A stretch of 64,000 nucleotides of DNA from Lederbergia citrisecunda (GCF_018343695.1 NZ_JAGYPJ010000001.1:2405992-2469991); one strand, 5' to 3'; counted from the stretch's first letter, positions 8,479 through 16,139 are shown. Notes: generated by a model not told the origin, from the letters alone. Numbers and translations are program-made.

Positions 8479-9227
8479 TATCTTGGAGTTTTCCACTGCA
8501 CATCAACCGTAATCCACTGACCATTTTTATAGTAGAAAAGAACTTCCACAGTTCCAATTCCATCAGCATGGTATGCTCCGCTCACTTGCCGATAGCTTTT
8601 TATACCATACTCTTCCTTCCCTTTGATTTTCACGATTTTAAAAAATGCAATTGGATCAATTATCAATTCAGCAGGTTCGTTTAACATTCCATTATTTTGA
8701 TAAAGACCTAACCTGATGTAATCAGCCTTACGATCCGAAAGATCTAATTGAATTGGATTTTGAATTCCTGGAATCGTCATAACCGCCTTGAAGTTGTTTT
8801 GGAAAGAACTTTCAATTGGGAGTGGTTCTGGTAAGGGAATTTCGCTTAGGGTTCCACCTTTTACAGTATGTAAAGTAAAATTATAAAGTCCTCCACTCCC
8901 TCCTTTTGCACTTGAATAAAGAATATCGTCAACACCATCATGGTTCAAATCCGCAAATTCAAGCTTCGGCTCAAATCCACCTTCACAGTTTATTTTGATT
9001 TTACGAATCCCTTTCCCCTCAACTTCAGCCCAAACTTCTTGATAGTAATCTTTATTATCTTTAAGGGGAATGCCGTATACTGTAATCTTTTCAGGAATAC
9101 CATCACCTGTCACATCATGGCGATATTCCAAAATGGTCTTCAGTTTTTTTGCAGCAAAAACTGGAGAGATATAAGAAAAAGTAAGCAATAAGGACATGGC
9201 TACAATCATCATAAAATATCTTTTCAT
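8478..9227 (-). CDS. Secreted protein with calcium-loop (FG-GAP/VCBS-like) motifs
   Basis: A 249-residue product begins with a clear signal peptide (MKRYF, then a hydrophobic core ending FAA). The mature part holds two Asp-rich loops, DVTGDGIPE and DLNHDGVDD, typical of calcium-binding beta-propeller or VCBS/FG-GAP repeats. The start is ATG 9227: GGGAGATGA lies directly before it and would fall inside any earlier start. It is probably an exported protein of unknown function, and is transcribed alone. Confidence 0.8.
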   Translation of the reverse strand: MKRYFMMIVAMSLLLTFSYISPVFAAKKLKTILEYRHDVTGDGIPEKITVYGIPLKDNKDYYQEVWAEVEGKGIRKIKINCEGGFEPKLEFADLNHDGVDDILYSSAKGGSGGLYNFTLHTVKGGTLSEIPLPEPLPIESSFQNNFKAVMTIPGIQNPIQLDLSDRKADYIRLGLYQNNGMLNEPAELIIDPIAFFKIVKIKGKEEYGIKSYRQVSGAYHADGIGTVEVLFYYKNGQWITVDVQWKTPR

Positions 9228-9397
9228 TAAATCATCTCCCATTATGGTGTTTTGTTATTTTTCACTTTCTATTCAGATTTATGTATGTTGTGCTAAGTAG
9301 TAAATAAATCTTCCTATTGCTAATCTTTGCATAAAATGTAGAATTTTGTTGAAAAATGCTATATACTAAAGTACTGAATACAAAGTCGCATGTTATT

Positions 9398-9505
9398 CAA
9401 AATTGAAAAGGCAAACTATTTGAAAAGGTAGGACGCAAAGCTAAGGGTCTAAGGTGTATAGGAAAAACTTCCTAATCACTATGATCGCCTGGTTGCCAAA
9501 TTTTG
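9398..9505 (+). promoter_or_regulatory. Class I cyclic di-GMP (GEMM-I) riboswitch
   Basis: The segment carries the GEMM-I hallmarks in order: GGCAAAC (9410), a GAAA tetraloop (9422), GGACGCAAAGC (9431), a second helix capped by TAGGAAAAACTTCCTA, and GGTTGCC (9491). P1 closes perfectly with CAAAATT (9398-9404) against AATTTTG (9499-9505). A terminator follows at 9543. The regulated gene is the CheX-like ORF at 9593. Confidence 0.9.
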
Positions 9506-9542
9506 TTATCTTATATTCACGACTAAATATAAGAATCTTTTT

Positions 9543-9577
9543 GGCTATTCTTTTTTGAGAATAGCTAATTTTTTTAA
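9543..9577 (+). terminator. Riboswitch expression-platform terminator
   Basis: A 9-bp stem (GGCTATTCT with AGAATAGCT, one G-U pair) is followed by AATTTTTTTAA. It sits between aptamer and ribosome binding site. AAGAAT at 9531 could compete as an antiterminator arm. Confidence 0.8.
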
Positions 9578-9592
9578 GGAGAGTGTCTAAAA

Positions 9593-10054
9593 TTGTCATT
9601 ATCCATCGAACAAAGAAATAAAACGGTTCGTGATTTGTTAAATGGAACATTCACTTCATTTAAAAATGTCGTTCCGATCCAGCATGATATTAAAAAACCA
9701 CAACTATTAGAAAAATCTTTGCAACTTCAGTACGGGGTCCTGATTGGAATTACTGGAGATATTAAAGGAAAATTAATATTATCTTCGGAACCTAATGTTT
9801 TTAGTTCAATTAGTGCAGTCATGTTTGGGATGTCATTAGAAGGAGATATGCTGGCATCTTTCAGTGGGGAACTTGGAAATATGATTGCGGGCTGCTTATC
9901 GACGATTATTGTGGAAAATGGAATTAAAACTGATATCACCTCACCAACCATTATGGAAGGAAATACTACATTATCTGGTTATGAAAAGGCTATTCAATTG
10001 ACGATTCTTCTGGATGAGATTGGTGAAATGGATATTTATTTGTTGCTAGACTGA
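9593..10054 (+). CDS. CheX-like chemotaxis phosphatase family protein
   Basis: The 153-residue protein resembles CheX/CheC-type CheY phosphatases: a central GDIKGKLILS strand region, then SFSGELGNMIAGCLSTIIVENG, the E-x-x-N-type helix of CheX family proteins, and a C-terminal beta strand. It would remove phosphate from CheY-P or a related receiver. The start is TTG 9593, with AAGGAGAG 9 nt upstream; no better start exists. A class I c-di-GMP riboswitch and terminator precede it, so its level should follow c-di-GMP. It is monocistronic. Confidence 0.75.
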   Translation: MSLSIEQRNKTVRDLLNGTFTSFKNVVPIQHDIKKPQLLEKSLQLQYGVLIGITGDIKGKLILSSEPNVFSSISAVMFGMSLEGDMLASFSGELGNMIAGCLSTIIVENGIKTDITSPTIMEGNTTLSGYEKAIQLTILLDEIGEMDIYLLLD

Positions 10055-10058
10055 GGAT

Positions 10059-10084
10059 AAGCTGTCATTCGTGACAGCTTTTTT
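10059..10084 (+). terminator. Terminator of the CheX-like gene
   Basis: AAGCTGTCA-TTCG-TGACAGCTT is a 9-bp stem with a TTCG tetraloop followed by TTTT. Confidence 0.9.
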
Positions 10085-10274
10085 GATTTCGTCTGAAAAT
10101 TGTTTACTCAGTTTCTTGGTTTTGCGAGTCAATGATATAAATTGTTAGAAGAATCCTATTAGACATTTAGAGAACCGTTAATCGAATTCTAATAGTCGTT
10201 AGGCAGTTAGTATTAGCCCTTTCAGTTCTTTCGTTTAGTTCACGACTTAGCAGTTCATTATGAGCATCCATACT

Positions 10275-10733
10275 CTAAAACGGCTTTAAAATCATTAACG
10301 CGATGATAACTAAAAATATTAAGCTTGCTATATGTTCATAGAATACAAGCTTCTTTCCTTCACGAGCGTATTCTTCAGGGATTTCGTCACCATCGTGTGC
10401 TTCTTCAATTTTTGCTTTAAGTGGTTTAGATATAGGTGATAAAACGATTGGCCCCATCGCAAGAGCGAGTAAAAAGAGAAATAGACTTACAATATACCAA
10501 CCTTGGCGAAATAAGCTTGTGTTAACCGCTCCCATTAACAAACCTGAAACGAGTAATAAGGTCCCACCAATCATGACAAAAATATGTATACGATTTTTGA
10601 TTTTGTACGCTAGCCTTAGCTCATTAATTGTTTTCGCTGATTTTCCAATTTGACTCAACACAAAGCCTGGACCCATACCTAAGATTGCAGAAAATATATG
10701 GACAATAACTAATATTTTATAAAATGTTACCAC
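10275..10733 (-). CDS. DUF2269 family integral membrane protein
   Basis: The 152-residue protein has four hydrophobic helices (about 5-25, 50-70, 80-100, 130-150) and the DUF2269 look, with an early His in the first helix (KILVIVHIFSAILGMGPGF). The function of this family is not established. It lies 37 bp downstream of the truncated haemoglobin gene in the same direction, so the two probably share the Fnr-site promoter. An association with oxygen or nitrosative stress is inferred from that alone. Confidence 0.8.
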   Translation of the reverse strand: MVTFYKILVIVHIFSAILGMGPGFVLSQIGKSAKTINELRLAYKIKNRIHIFVMIGGTLLLVSGLLMGAVNTSLFRQGWYIVSLFLFLLALAMGPIVLSPISKPLKAKIEEAHDGDEIPEEYAREGKKLVFYEHIASLIFLVIIALMILKPF

Positions 10734-10770
10734 TGATATTCCCTCGCTTCATTAGGAAGAGGATGACTTT

Positions 10771-11160
10771 TCAATCATCCTCTTCAGAATTCACCATGAT
10801 TCCAGCCACTTGCGTGAGCCTGCTAAAAAACATTTCACCTGCTGGATGATCACTTAAGCCAACCTCGTCAAAGGCTTCCTTCATACAACGAAGCCAGCTG
10901 TTTGCGCGGCTTGGAGTTATTTTAAAAGGAAGATGTCGATACCTCATCGCAGGCGGACCGTATTCCATACTATACAGCGCGGGACCACCAAGAAACTGAG
11001 TCAAAAACTTCCTTTGTTTTTCCATAATAATATTTATATCCCCTTCAAAAAGGGGGCTAATATTCGGATCAGCATATACCCGAGGATAAAAGGCATTGAC
11101 TAATTCCTCTATTTTATCTCCACCAATTTCCTCATAGAGCGATTGTAAACGAGGTTCCAT
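10771..11160 (-). CDS. Group II truncated haemoglobin
   Basis: The product (129 residues from ATG 11160) shows truncated globin features: LYEEIGGDKIEELVNAFYPRVYAD at the start, LTQFLGGPALY, and the proximal His in YRHLPFKI. Trp in SRANSWLRCM is the group II (TrHbO) G8 Trp. These proteins bind O2 or NO and protect respiration. GGGAGG at 11170 is too close to the upstream ATG 11169; GTG 11163 (spacing 7) and ATG 11160 (spacing 10) are both possible. A perfect Fnr-type palindrome is centred about 41.5 bp upstream of the predicted transcription start. Confidence 0.88.
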   Translation of the reverse strand: MEPRLQSLYEEIGGDKIEELVNAFYPRVYADPNISPLFEGDINIIMEKQRKFLTQFLGGPALYSMEYGPPAMRYRHLPFKITPSRANSWLRCMKEAFDEVGLSDHPAGEMFFSRLTQVAGIMVNSEEDD

Positions 11161-11192
11161 CACTTTCATACCTCCCGATGTGTCTTTCTTTC

Positions 11193-11236
11193 ATTATATA
11201 ATATAAATCAAAAATCATGATGTGATATACATCACA
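11193..11236 (-). promoter_or_regulatory. Fnr-dependent type promoter of the haemoglobin operon
   Basis: TGTGATATACATCACA (11221-11236) matches TGTGA-N6-TCACA exactly. A TATAAT -10 box lies at 11198-11193 (minus strand). With a start near 11187 the site is centred at about -41.5, the class II activator position. Confidence 0.7.
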
Positions 11237-11274
11237 GTGGGGGAAATGAAGTAAGTTTCTAGCAAATTTTCATG

Positions 11275-11439
11275 TTATTTCTTTTTACTATTGGCGCTTC
11301 CTATCCCTGCACCCAGTGCTATTCCAATAGCAATTCCGAGAACAACATTATCCAAGGCTAAGCCTAATGCTACACCTATTGCAATACCGCTTGCTAAACC
11401 AGTTCCTAAATAGTTGCCAGTTTTATTATTTCTCGACAT
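11275..11439 (-). CDS. Small glycine-zipper membrane protein (54 residues)
   Basis: ATG 11439, with GGAG 8 nt upstream, opens a 54-codon frame ending in TAA at 11275. The product is two Gly/Ala-rich hydrophobic stretches with G-x-x-x-G spacing (LGTGLASGIAIGVALG and VLGIAIGIALGAGIG) around a short turn with Asp, and ends in SKKK. This is a glycine-zipper hairpin that would sit in the membrane. Many Bacillus genomes have similar short proteins of unknown role. It is separate from the haemoglobin gene, which starts 115 bp further on. Confidence 0.75.
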   Translation of the reverse strand: MSRNNKTGNYLGTGLASGIAIGVALGLALDNVVLGIAIGIALGAGIGSANSKKK

Positions 11440-11851
11440 GAACTCACGCTCCAGATATTCTATTTATCTGTTTACGATTGAAGGAACTAAAAGATTCGAA
11501 GAACTATTGTTGAAGAAATTCAAAGTATTTTATTATGATTAAGATAATGAACAATTATTAAATTACTAATATTATTAATCGAGATTATTATTCATATTTG
11601 CGATATAAGTGCTATTAATTATTCTCCTAATATACAAATTTAAAAGAATGTTAATTTAAATAATCAACGATTTAAGTATTATTCGAAATTCAGTAATGGA
11701 AATAGTCTCTTATTAATTTACTAAAAAAAGTATAAAACAGATATAAAAACTTTGAGAATTCAAATTATCTTTTTGGAGAAATATGCCCATGTAGAGACCA
11801 AAGAAGAAATTGAGAAGCGGATATTCAATAGTATTTTACCTCTCCAAACAA
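11440..11851. other. AT-rich intergenic region without recognisable genes
   Basis: About 410 bp, very AT-rich, with many ATTA/TAAT words. A 68-codon plus-strand frame at 11752 has no good start or family resemblance and runs into the end of the lyxose isomerase gene. I see no gene here. Confidence 0.6.
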
Positions 11852-11882
11852 AACCGTCCTACTCATTTATCGAGGACGGCTT
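11852..11882 (-). terminator. Terminator of the lyxose isomerase gene
   Basis: On the minus strand GCCGTCCT and AGGACGGT pair around 12 nt and are followed by TTTTGTTT, 48 nt beyond the stop codon. Confidence 0.7.
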
Positions 11883-11929
11883 AAAAAAATACAAATATAT
11901 GAAATTTTTTTTCAGCAACATATACAATT

Positions 11930-12481
11930 TCACAAAATTTTTTCTGGTATCCTCTTAATCCTAGGATCTGTAAAAATATCGTCTTCGTCAGTGCTACGAG
12001 TGGAAAATTCAGATACAACCGCTCCATCACTTCCTGCTTTAAACCAATGAATAGTATTAGGATATATTGTATATTGTTCGCCTGGCTTTAAAATAATCTC
12101 ATTAAATACAGTGTAATATTGTCCATCACCTTCTGGAGGTTGTGCAGATAAATTTTCTGCAGGTTTTCCTTCAACATAGAGAAAGACTTTTCCATATCTG
12201 CACCTGAAAGTTTCTTCTTTTCCATCATCAAATTCTCTTGTTGGATGTTTATGTTCTGGACAAGTTTGATCTGGAAGTAATGCTAGTTCCTTTGCACAGA
12301 CTAAATCTGTATTTACGTATGTAACTACTTGCAATCCCGTGTTTTCTATTTTACCTAATCCAAAATCTGCGACCTCTACATTGTCTTTTTCTTCTTCTGT
12401 TAAAATAATATTTGCCTTATCAAATAATTCAAGCGCCTTGGTTCGTAATTTTTCATACTCGTCCCGATTCACTAGCCCCAT
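11930..12481 (-). CDS. D-lyxose ketol-isomerase (YdaE family)
   Basis: The 183-residue cupin protein carries the metal-binding set of D-lyxose isomerases: the H-x-H-P-T-R-E segment (EHKHPTREFDDGKEETFR) with two His and a Glu, and a later IHWF His. Enzymes of this family interconvert D-lyxose with D-xylulose and often D-mannose with D-fructose. Mn(II) is the usual metal. GGAGG lies just before the ATG. The gene stands alone. A link with the mannan and fructose loci elsewhere in the window is possible but only inferred. Confidence 0.85.
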   Translation of the reverse strand: MGLVNRDEYEKLRTKALELFDKANIILTEEEKDNVEVADFGLGKIENTGLQVVTYVNTDLVCAKELALLPDQTCPEHKHPTREFDDGKEETFRCRYGKVFLYVEGKPAENLSAQPPEGDGQYYTVFNEIILKPGEQYTIYPNTIHWFKAGSDGAVVSEFSTRSTDEDDIFTDPRIKRIPEKIL

Positions 12482-12782
12482 CCTCCTTTATTATTTCCAT
12501 CAATCATATATTTCTATCAGACATCTCAATTACGCTTTAATTAAAAAATCTCTACGATGTATTTAACTTCTTTTTTATATGCTACTTTTCCCATAAAAGT
12601 TATGTAATGTAATTATAATTTCACTTCGTTTTTACGTTACATAGGCTATAGCAAACAACCTTAGAGAAACATTGGTACAGGTACAATCATTTATTTTTAT
12701 TTCCAGCCAAAATTATAGATAGTTTTTTGTAGTTATAGAAAAACTCGGTATGAGTAACCATGTTTTTTCTATTTCAATATTT
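12482..12782. other. Intergenic region with an inverted repeat
   Basis: AT-rich DNA without a credible gene. TATGTAATG at about 12600 and CGTTACATA at about 12637 form an interrupted inverted repeat of unknown meaning. Confidence 0.4.
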
Positions 12783-13162
12783 CTATACTGCTACAGACTC
12801 TTCAATTGCTAAGGTTTGCCTATACTCTTCTGCGAGCATTGTCGTTACAAATTCTGCAGTAGGATCAATATCTTCAACCATATCTTTCAAACTAGAGATT
12901 TCTGTTTTAAAGAATTCTTTACGGTAGTTGACTTTGTTTACTCTATTGTTGTTAACTCTTTATGCAATTTCTGCTCCCCCCTGACCGCATCGTCACTAAA
13001 TAAATAATAAATACATAGCCGGCTTTTCCTAGAGTAAGGCTCGCAATTTCTTCTTTCTTTTCTTCAATACTAGCCATTTGAAGTTCTAACTCTTTCAGGC
13101 GTTCTTTTAGTTGAGAGATTTTCTCGCTTTCAGTATCGTTCGAAGTATCATATATAAACTAC
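12783..13162 (-). pseudogene. Remnant of a DUF4041/T5orf172 (GIY-YIG-like) protein gene
   Basis: On the minus strand a coiled-coil segment (SEKISQLKERLKELELQ) leads into GKAGYVFII, the start of the T5orf172 domain. After a deletion and a frame change the pieces KLHKEL and RVNKVNYRKEFFKTEI follow, ending EEYRQTLAIEESVAV and TAG at 12783. Intact members carry about 90 residues between these blocks, with YKIGMTRR-like motifs that are missing here. Stop codons and frame changes show the gene is dead. Such genes are common in prophages and mobile regions. Confidence 0.65.
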
Positions 13163-13223
13163 AATTTACAGATAACTTAATGCTCATTTTTATATCATTT
13201 AGAGGGCTCAAAAAAAATGGTTT

Positions 13224-13380
13224 TTAATTCAAGATATCGTAAATAGCAATTCTACTGGGACATGTATATTTATTACCTTTGAACTTCAAAAAAGATTCAT
13301 TATTATACTTTAAGTAATCGAAAGTATCTTCTAAATTTTAAACGTCATAGTCCATCGATTTAAATGTATTTCCTGCTATA
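13224..13380 (-). pseudogene. Unrecognised decayed coding remnant
   Basis: The minus strand reads MDYDV, an in-frame stop, then NLEDTFDYLKYNNESFLKFK and GNKYTCPSRIAIYDIL before a stop at 13224. The composition is protein-like but there is no usable start, and one stop lies inside. I cannot name the family. It adjoins the DUF4041 remnant, so both may come from one lost mobile segment. Confidence 0.35.
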
Positions 13381-13472
13381 TACTTATCGTAAGTATTCCC
13401 GTAAATATTGCATAATCCCACTTTAAATTTACCTCTTCTAATAAAATTTCGAAAAGAAAGAATCCCATATAC

Positions 13473-13505
13473 AAAAAAGAGACCCTAGCAAAACTAGAGT
13501 CCCTT
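13473..13505 (-). terminator. Terminator after the first flagellin gene
   Basis: On the minus strand GGGACTCTAG-TTTTG-CTAGGGTCTC is a 10-bp stem followed by TTTTTTG, ten bases past the flagellin stop. Confidence 0.85.
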
Positions 13506-13514
13506 AATCTAAAA

Positions 13515-14706
13515 TTAACGAAGAAGTTGCAATACTCCTTGAGGAGCTTGGTTAGCTTGAGCAAGCATAGCTTGAGCAGCTTGTGCAAGAATTGAGTTTT
13601 TAGTTTGTTCCATCATTTCTTTCGCCATCGTGCGAACATTTGCTTTCACAAATGACTAGACTATATCTTCACCCTCTAGCTATCTAGTAGGGGTCGGGCA
13701 CTTCGGATCCGCAATGCTGATGGACATTGTTTCACCTATGGATTTCATCATCATAGCCAAAGCGTTAGATGGTTTATCCTAGTCGTTGAACCTTCTCCAC
13801 TCTTTCGAGACAGGAGCTTGGCTGCTGATTGCCTAATCTTTCTTCTTTTCAGCCCTTCGCGTTTGCCGTTTCCGACTGCGCTGTGGGGAAGAAATCTCTA
13901 AAGGGTTTCCAGCAATTCACCCGTTCATAATCACTGACCGTTACCAGTCAGGACGACTGTACCTATTCCGCTTATGCGGCTTCAGTATAATCAACGTCAC
14001 GAATACGTGATTCTGCAGCTGTTAGGTTTTCTGATGCATTGTTTACATTATTGATGGTATGTTCTAATCTATTTTGCAAAGCACCTAATTTTCCACGTTC
14101 TGTAGAAACAGTATTAATAGCAGTTTGAACATTCGTTATAGCTGTATTCGCTCCACCTTGACTCGCCAGGGAATCATTAGTTAAATCTCCGCCTAATTGA
14201 GCCGCTCCAAAACCAGTAGTTGTTAAATCAATATTAATAGCTTGTCCCGCATCTGCTCCAACGTGGATAACAAATTTGTTAGCAGGATCACCATCAAGTA
14301 ATGCTTTACCATTAAATTTTGTATCAGTTGAAATTCTAGTAAGTTCCGTAGCTAGATCCTTAAACTCTTGGTCAATTGCTACACGATCTACAGTGTTATC
14401 ATTTGTATCGTTTGCGGATTGGACAGCTAATTCACGCATACGTTGAAGAATTGCATGAGTTTCATTCAAGGCACCTTCTGCTGTTTGAATTAAGGAAATT
14501 CCATCCTGTGCGTTACGAGATGCTTGGTCTAATCCACGAATTTGTGCACGCATTTTTTCAGAAATTGCAAGCCCTGCAGCATCGTCCCCCGCACGGTTAA
14601 TTCGAAGACCAGAAGATAACTTTTCCATTGATTTAGATTGAGCATTTGTAGCAGCACCTAGTTGACGATGTGTATTAAGCGCCGCAATATTGTGATTGAT
14701 AATCAT
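13515..14706 (-). CDS. hag: Flagellin A, gene interrupted by a group I intron (exons 14706-13990 and 13628-13515)
   Basis: Exon 1 (717 nt) encodes 239 residues from MIINHNIAALNTHRQL to RIRDVD. Exon 2 (114 nt) encodes MAKEMMEQTKNSILAQ... to QGVLQLLR. Joined, they give a normal 276-residue flagellin with the canonical C-terminus DVDMAKEMMEQTKN. Read without splicing, the frame runs on as YTEAA and stops at 13972, losing the C-terminal helix needed for filament assembly. The start is ATG 14706 (GGGAGG upstream), not the ATG at 14733. The leader has a CsrA-type hairpin. No sigma-D box is seen; TTGGCG-N16-TATTAT is a weak sigma-A candidate. It is a tandem paralogue of the gene at 14860. Confidence 0.9.
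13629..13989 (-). ncRNA. Group I self-splicing intron in flagellin gene A
   Basis: This 361-nt insert has the conserved group I core in order on the minus strand: P (AATTGCTGGAAACCC, 13917-13903), Q (AATCAGCAGCCAAGCTCC, 13830-13813), R (GTTCAACGACTAGG, 13791-13778) and S (AAGATATAGTC, 13669-13659). GACTA of R pairs with TAGTC of S as P7. The 5' site follows a U (GAT|TATACT) that can pair with G of an internal guide (GTC at about 13957) in an extended P1. The intron ends in G (CGCACG|ATGGCG). No homing endonuclease ORF is present. Confidence 0.9.
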
Positions 14707-14726
14707 TTTTTTCCTCCCTGAATATG

Positions 14727-14748
14727 CGATCAACTTCCTTGTAGATCG
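14727..14748 (-). promoter_or_regulatory. CsrA-type hairpin in the flagellin A leader
   Basis: CGATCTAC-AAGGAA-GTTGATCG forms a stem (7 of 8 pairs) presenting GGA in the loop, the form bound by CsrA. It lies about 20 nt before the start, next to the GGGAGG ribosome binding site, which can serve as a second GGA site. Confidence 0.6.
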
Positions 14749-14810
14749 TGTTAATAATATGCATAGTACTTATTTCGCCAAATAAAATATTTTCAAAATT
14801 ATTTCATAGA

Positions 14811-14843
14811 TTTTAAAAAGACACTAGAGAGCTAACCGTCTTT
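14811..14843 (-). terminator. Probable terminator between the flagellin genes
   Basis: On the minus strand AAAGAC ... GTCTTTTTAAAA forms an imperfect stem followed by a T-run, 17 nt beyond the flagellin B stop. Confidence 0.5.
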
Positions 14844-14859
14844 AAACAAAAGTAATAAA

Positions 14860-16038
14860 TTATCTTAGCAATTGCAATACTCCTTGAGGAGCTTGGTTAG
14901 CTTGCGCAAGCATTGCTTGTGCTGCTTGTGAAAGAATAGAATTCTTCGTTTGTTCCATCATTTCTTTCGCCATCGTGCGAACATTTGCTTTCACAAATGA
15001 CTAGACTATATCTTCACCCTCTAGAAATCTAGTAGGGGTCGGGCACTTCGGATTCACAATGCTGATGGACATTGTTTCACCTATGGATTTCATCATCATA
15101 GCCTAAGCGTTAGATGGTTTATCCTAGTCGTTGAACCTTCTCCACTCTTTCGAGACAGGAGCTTGGCTGCTGATTGCCTAATCTTTCTTCTTTTTAGCCC
15201 ATCGCGTTTGCCGTTTCCAGCTCCGCTGTGGGGAAGAAAGCTCTAAAGGGTTTCCAGCATTTCACCCGATCATAATCACTGACCGTTACCAGTCAGGACG
15301 ACTGTACCTTTTACCGCTTTATGCGGCTTCAGTATAATCTACGTCACGAATACGTGATTCAGCTGCAGTTAGGTTTTCTGATGCATTGTTTAAATTGTTG
15401 ATTGTATGTTCTAATCTGTTTTGTAGAGCACCGAATTTAGCACGTTCAGTTGAAACCTTATCAATCGCTGTTTGAACAGCTGTTATAGCAGCATCAGAGT
15501 TAGTTTGATCATCTACTTTAATAGTAGTTAGTGATAATCCTGCTGCTGATACATCTTGTCCACTCGCAACAGTAATTGATTGGCTTGCATCAGCACCTAC
15601 ATGTATAACAAAGGAAGCTGAACCATTTAACAATGCCTTACCATTAAACTTAGTATCCGTTTGAATTCTTGTTAATTCAGTTTTCAGGTCTGTAAACTCT
15701 TGATCAAGAGCTTTACGATCAACAGTATCATCATTTGTATCATTTGCAGATTGTACAGCTAATTCCCGCATACGTTGTAAAATAGAGTGTGTCTCAGTCA
15801 TGGCACCTTCAGCTGTTTGAATCAGGGAAATTCCGTCTTGTGCGTTACGTGAAGCTTGGTCAAGCCCACGTACTTGTGCACGCATTTTTTCCGAAATTGC
15901 TAAACCAGCTGCGTCATCACCTGCGCGGTTGATACGAAGCCCTGAAGATAGCTTCTCCATTGATTTAGCTTGTGCACCTGAAGCAACACCCAATTGACGA
16001 TGAGTATTCAACGCCGCAATATTATGATTGATAATCAT
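14860..16038 (-). CDS. hag: Flagellin B, gene interrupted by a group I intron (exons 16038-15337 and 14973-14860)
   Basis: Exon 1 (702 nt, 234 residues) runs from MIINHNIAALNTHRQL to RIRDVD. Exon 2 (114 nt) encodes MAKEMMEQTKNSILSQ... to QGVLQLLR. The spliced product has 271 residues and both flagellin D0/D1 ends. Without splicing the frame reads YTEAA and stops at 15319. A near-exact sigma-D promoter (16140-16166) and a CsrA-type hairpin (16062-16083) precede it. The csrA gene lies just upstream, as in Bacillus. This copy, with the best promoter, is probably the main filament subunit; the tandem copy at 13515 is a close paralogue. Confidence 0.9.
14974..15336 (-). ncRNA. Group I self-splicing intron in flagellin gene B
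   Basis: The 363-nt insert is about 94-95% identical by eye to the intron in flagellin A and sits at the same codon boundary (GAT|ATG). R (GTTCAACGACTAGG) is at 15136-15123 and S (AAGATATAGTC) at 15014-15004; their GACTA/TAGTC pair is P7. The exon base before the site differs between copies (GTT against GTA), while the intron start TATACTGAAGCC is identical, which places the 5' boundary. No ORF is carried inside. Confidence 0.9.
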
Positions 16039-16061
16039 TTGTTTTTTCCTCCTTGAATGTG

Positions 16062-16083
16062 CGATTCACGTCCTTGTGAATCG
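16062..16083 (-). promoter_or_regulatory. CsrA-type hairpin in the flagellin B leader
   Basis: CGATTCAC-AAGGAC-GTGAATCG is a perfect 8-bp stem with GGA in the loop (ACAAGGACGT against the CsrA consensus ACARGGAUGU). The ribosome binding site CAAGGAGG 15 nt further on offers a second GGA, matching the two-site scheme of the B. subtilis hag leader. Confidence 0.75.
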
Positions 16084-16139
16084 TATTTTTTTTGCGAATG
16101 TTTAGAGTCGGCCGCCCTCTGTGATTCGCTTCATTAGTA

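Noticed and set aside
10081-10274. Possible 21-bp array downstream of the CheX-like gene
   Set aside because: Several TTAG words occur but without constant spacing.
11752-11958. 68-codon plus-strand ORF
   Set aside because: No ATG-type start with a ribosome binding site, AT-rich composition, and overlap with the lyxose isomerase end and terminator.
14707-14810. Sigma-D promoter for flagellin A
   Set aside because: GGCGAAAT resembles the -10 box but no TAAA lies 15 nt upstream, so I do not claim it.
13972-16038. Two truncated flagellins or frameshifted pseudogenes
   Set aside because: Both genes break at the same codon, the missing C-terminus is intact downstream, and the insert has group I intron core motifs, so splicing explains it better than decay.
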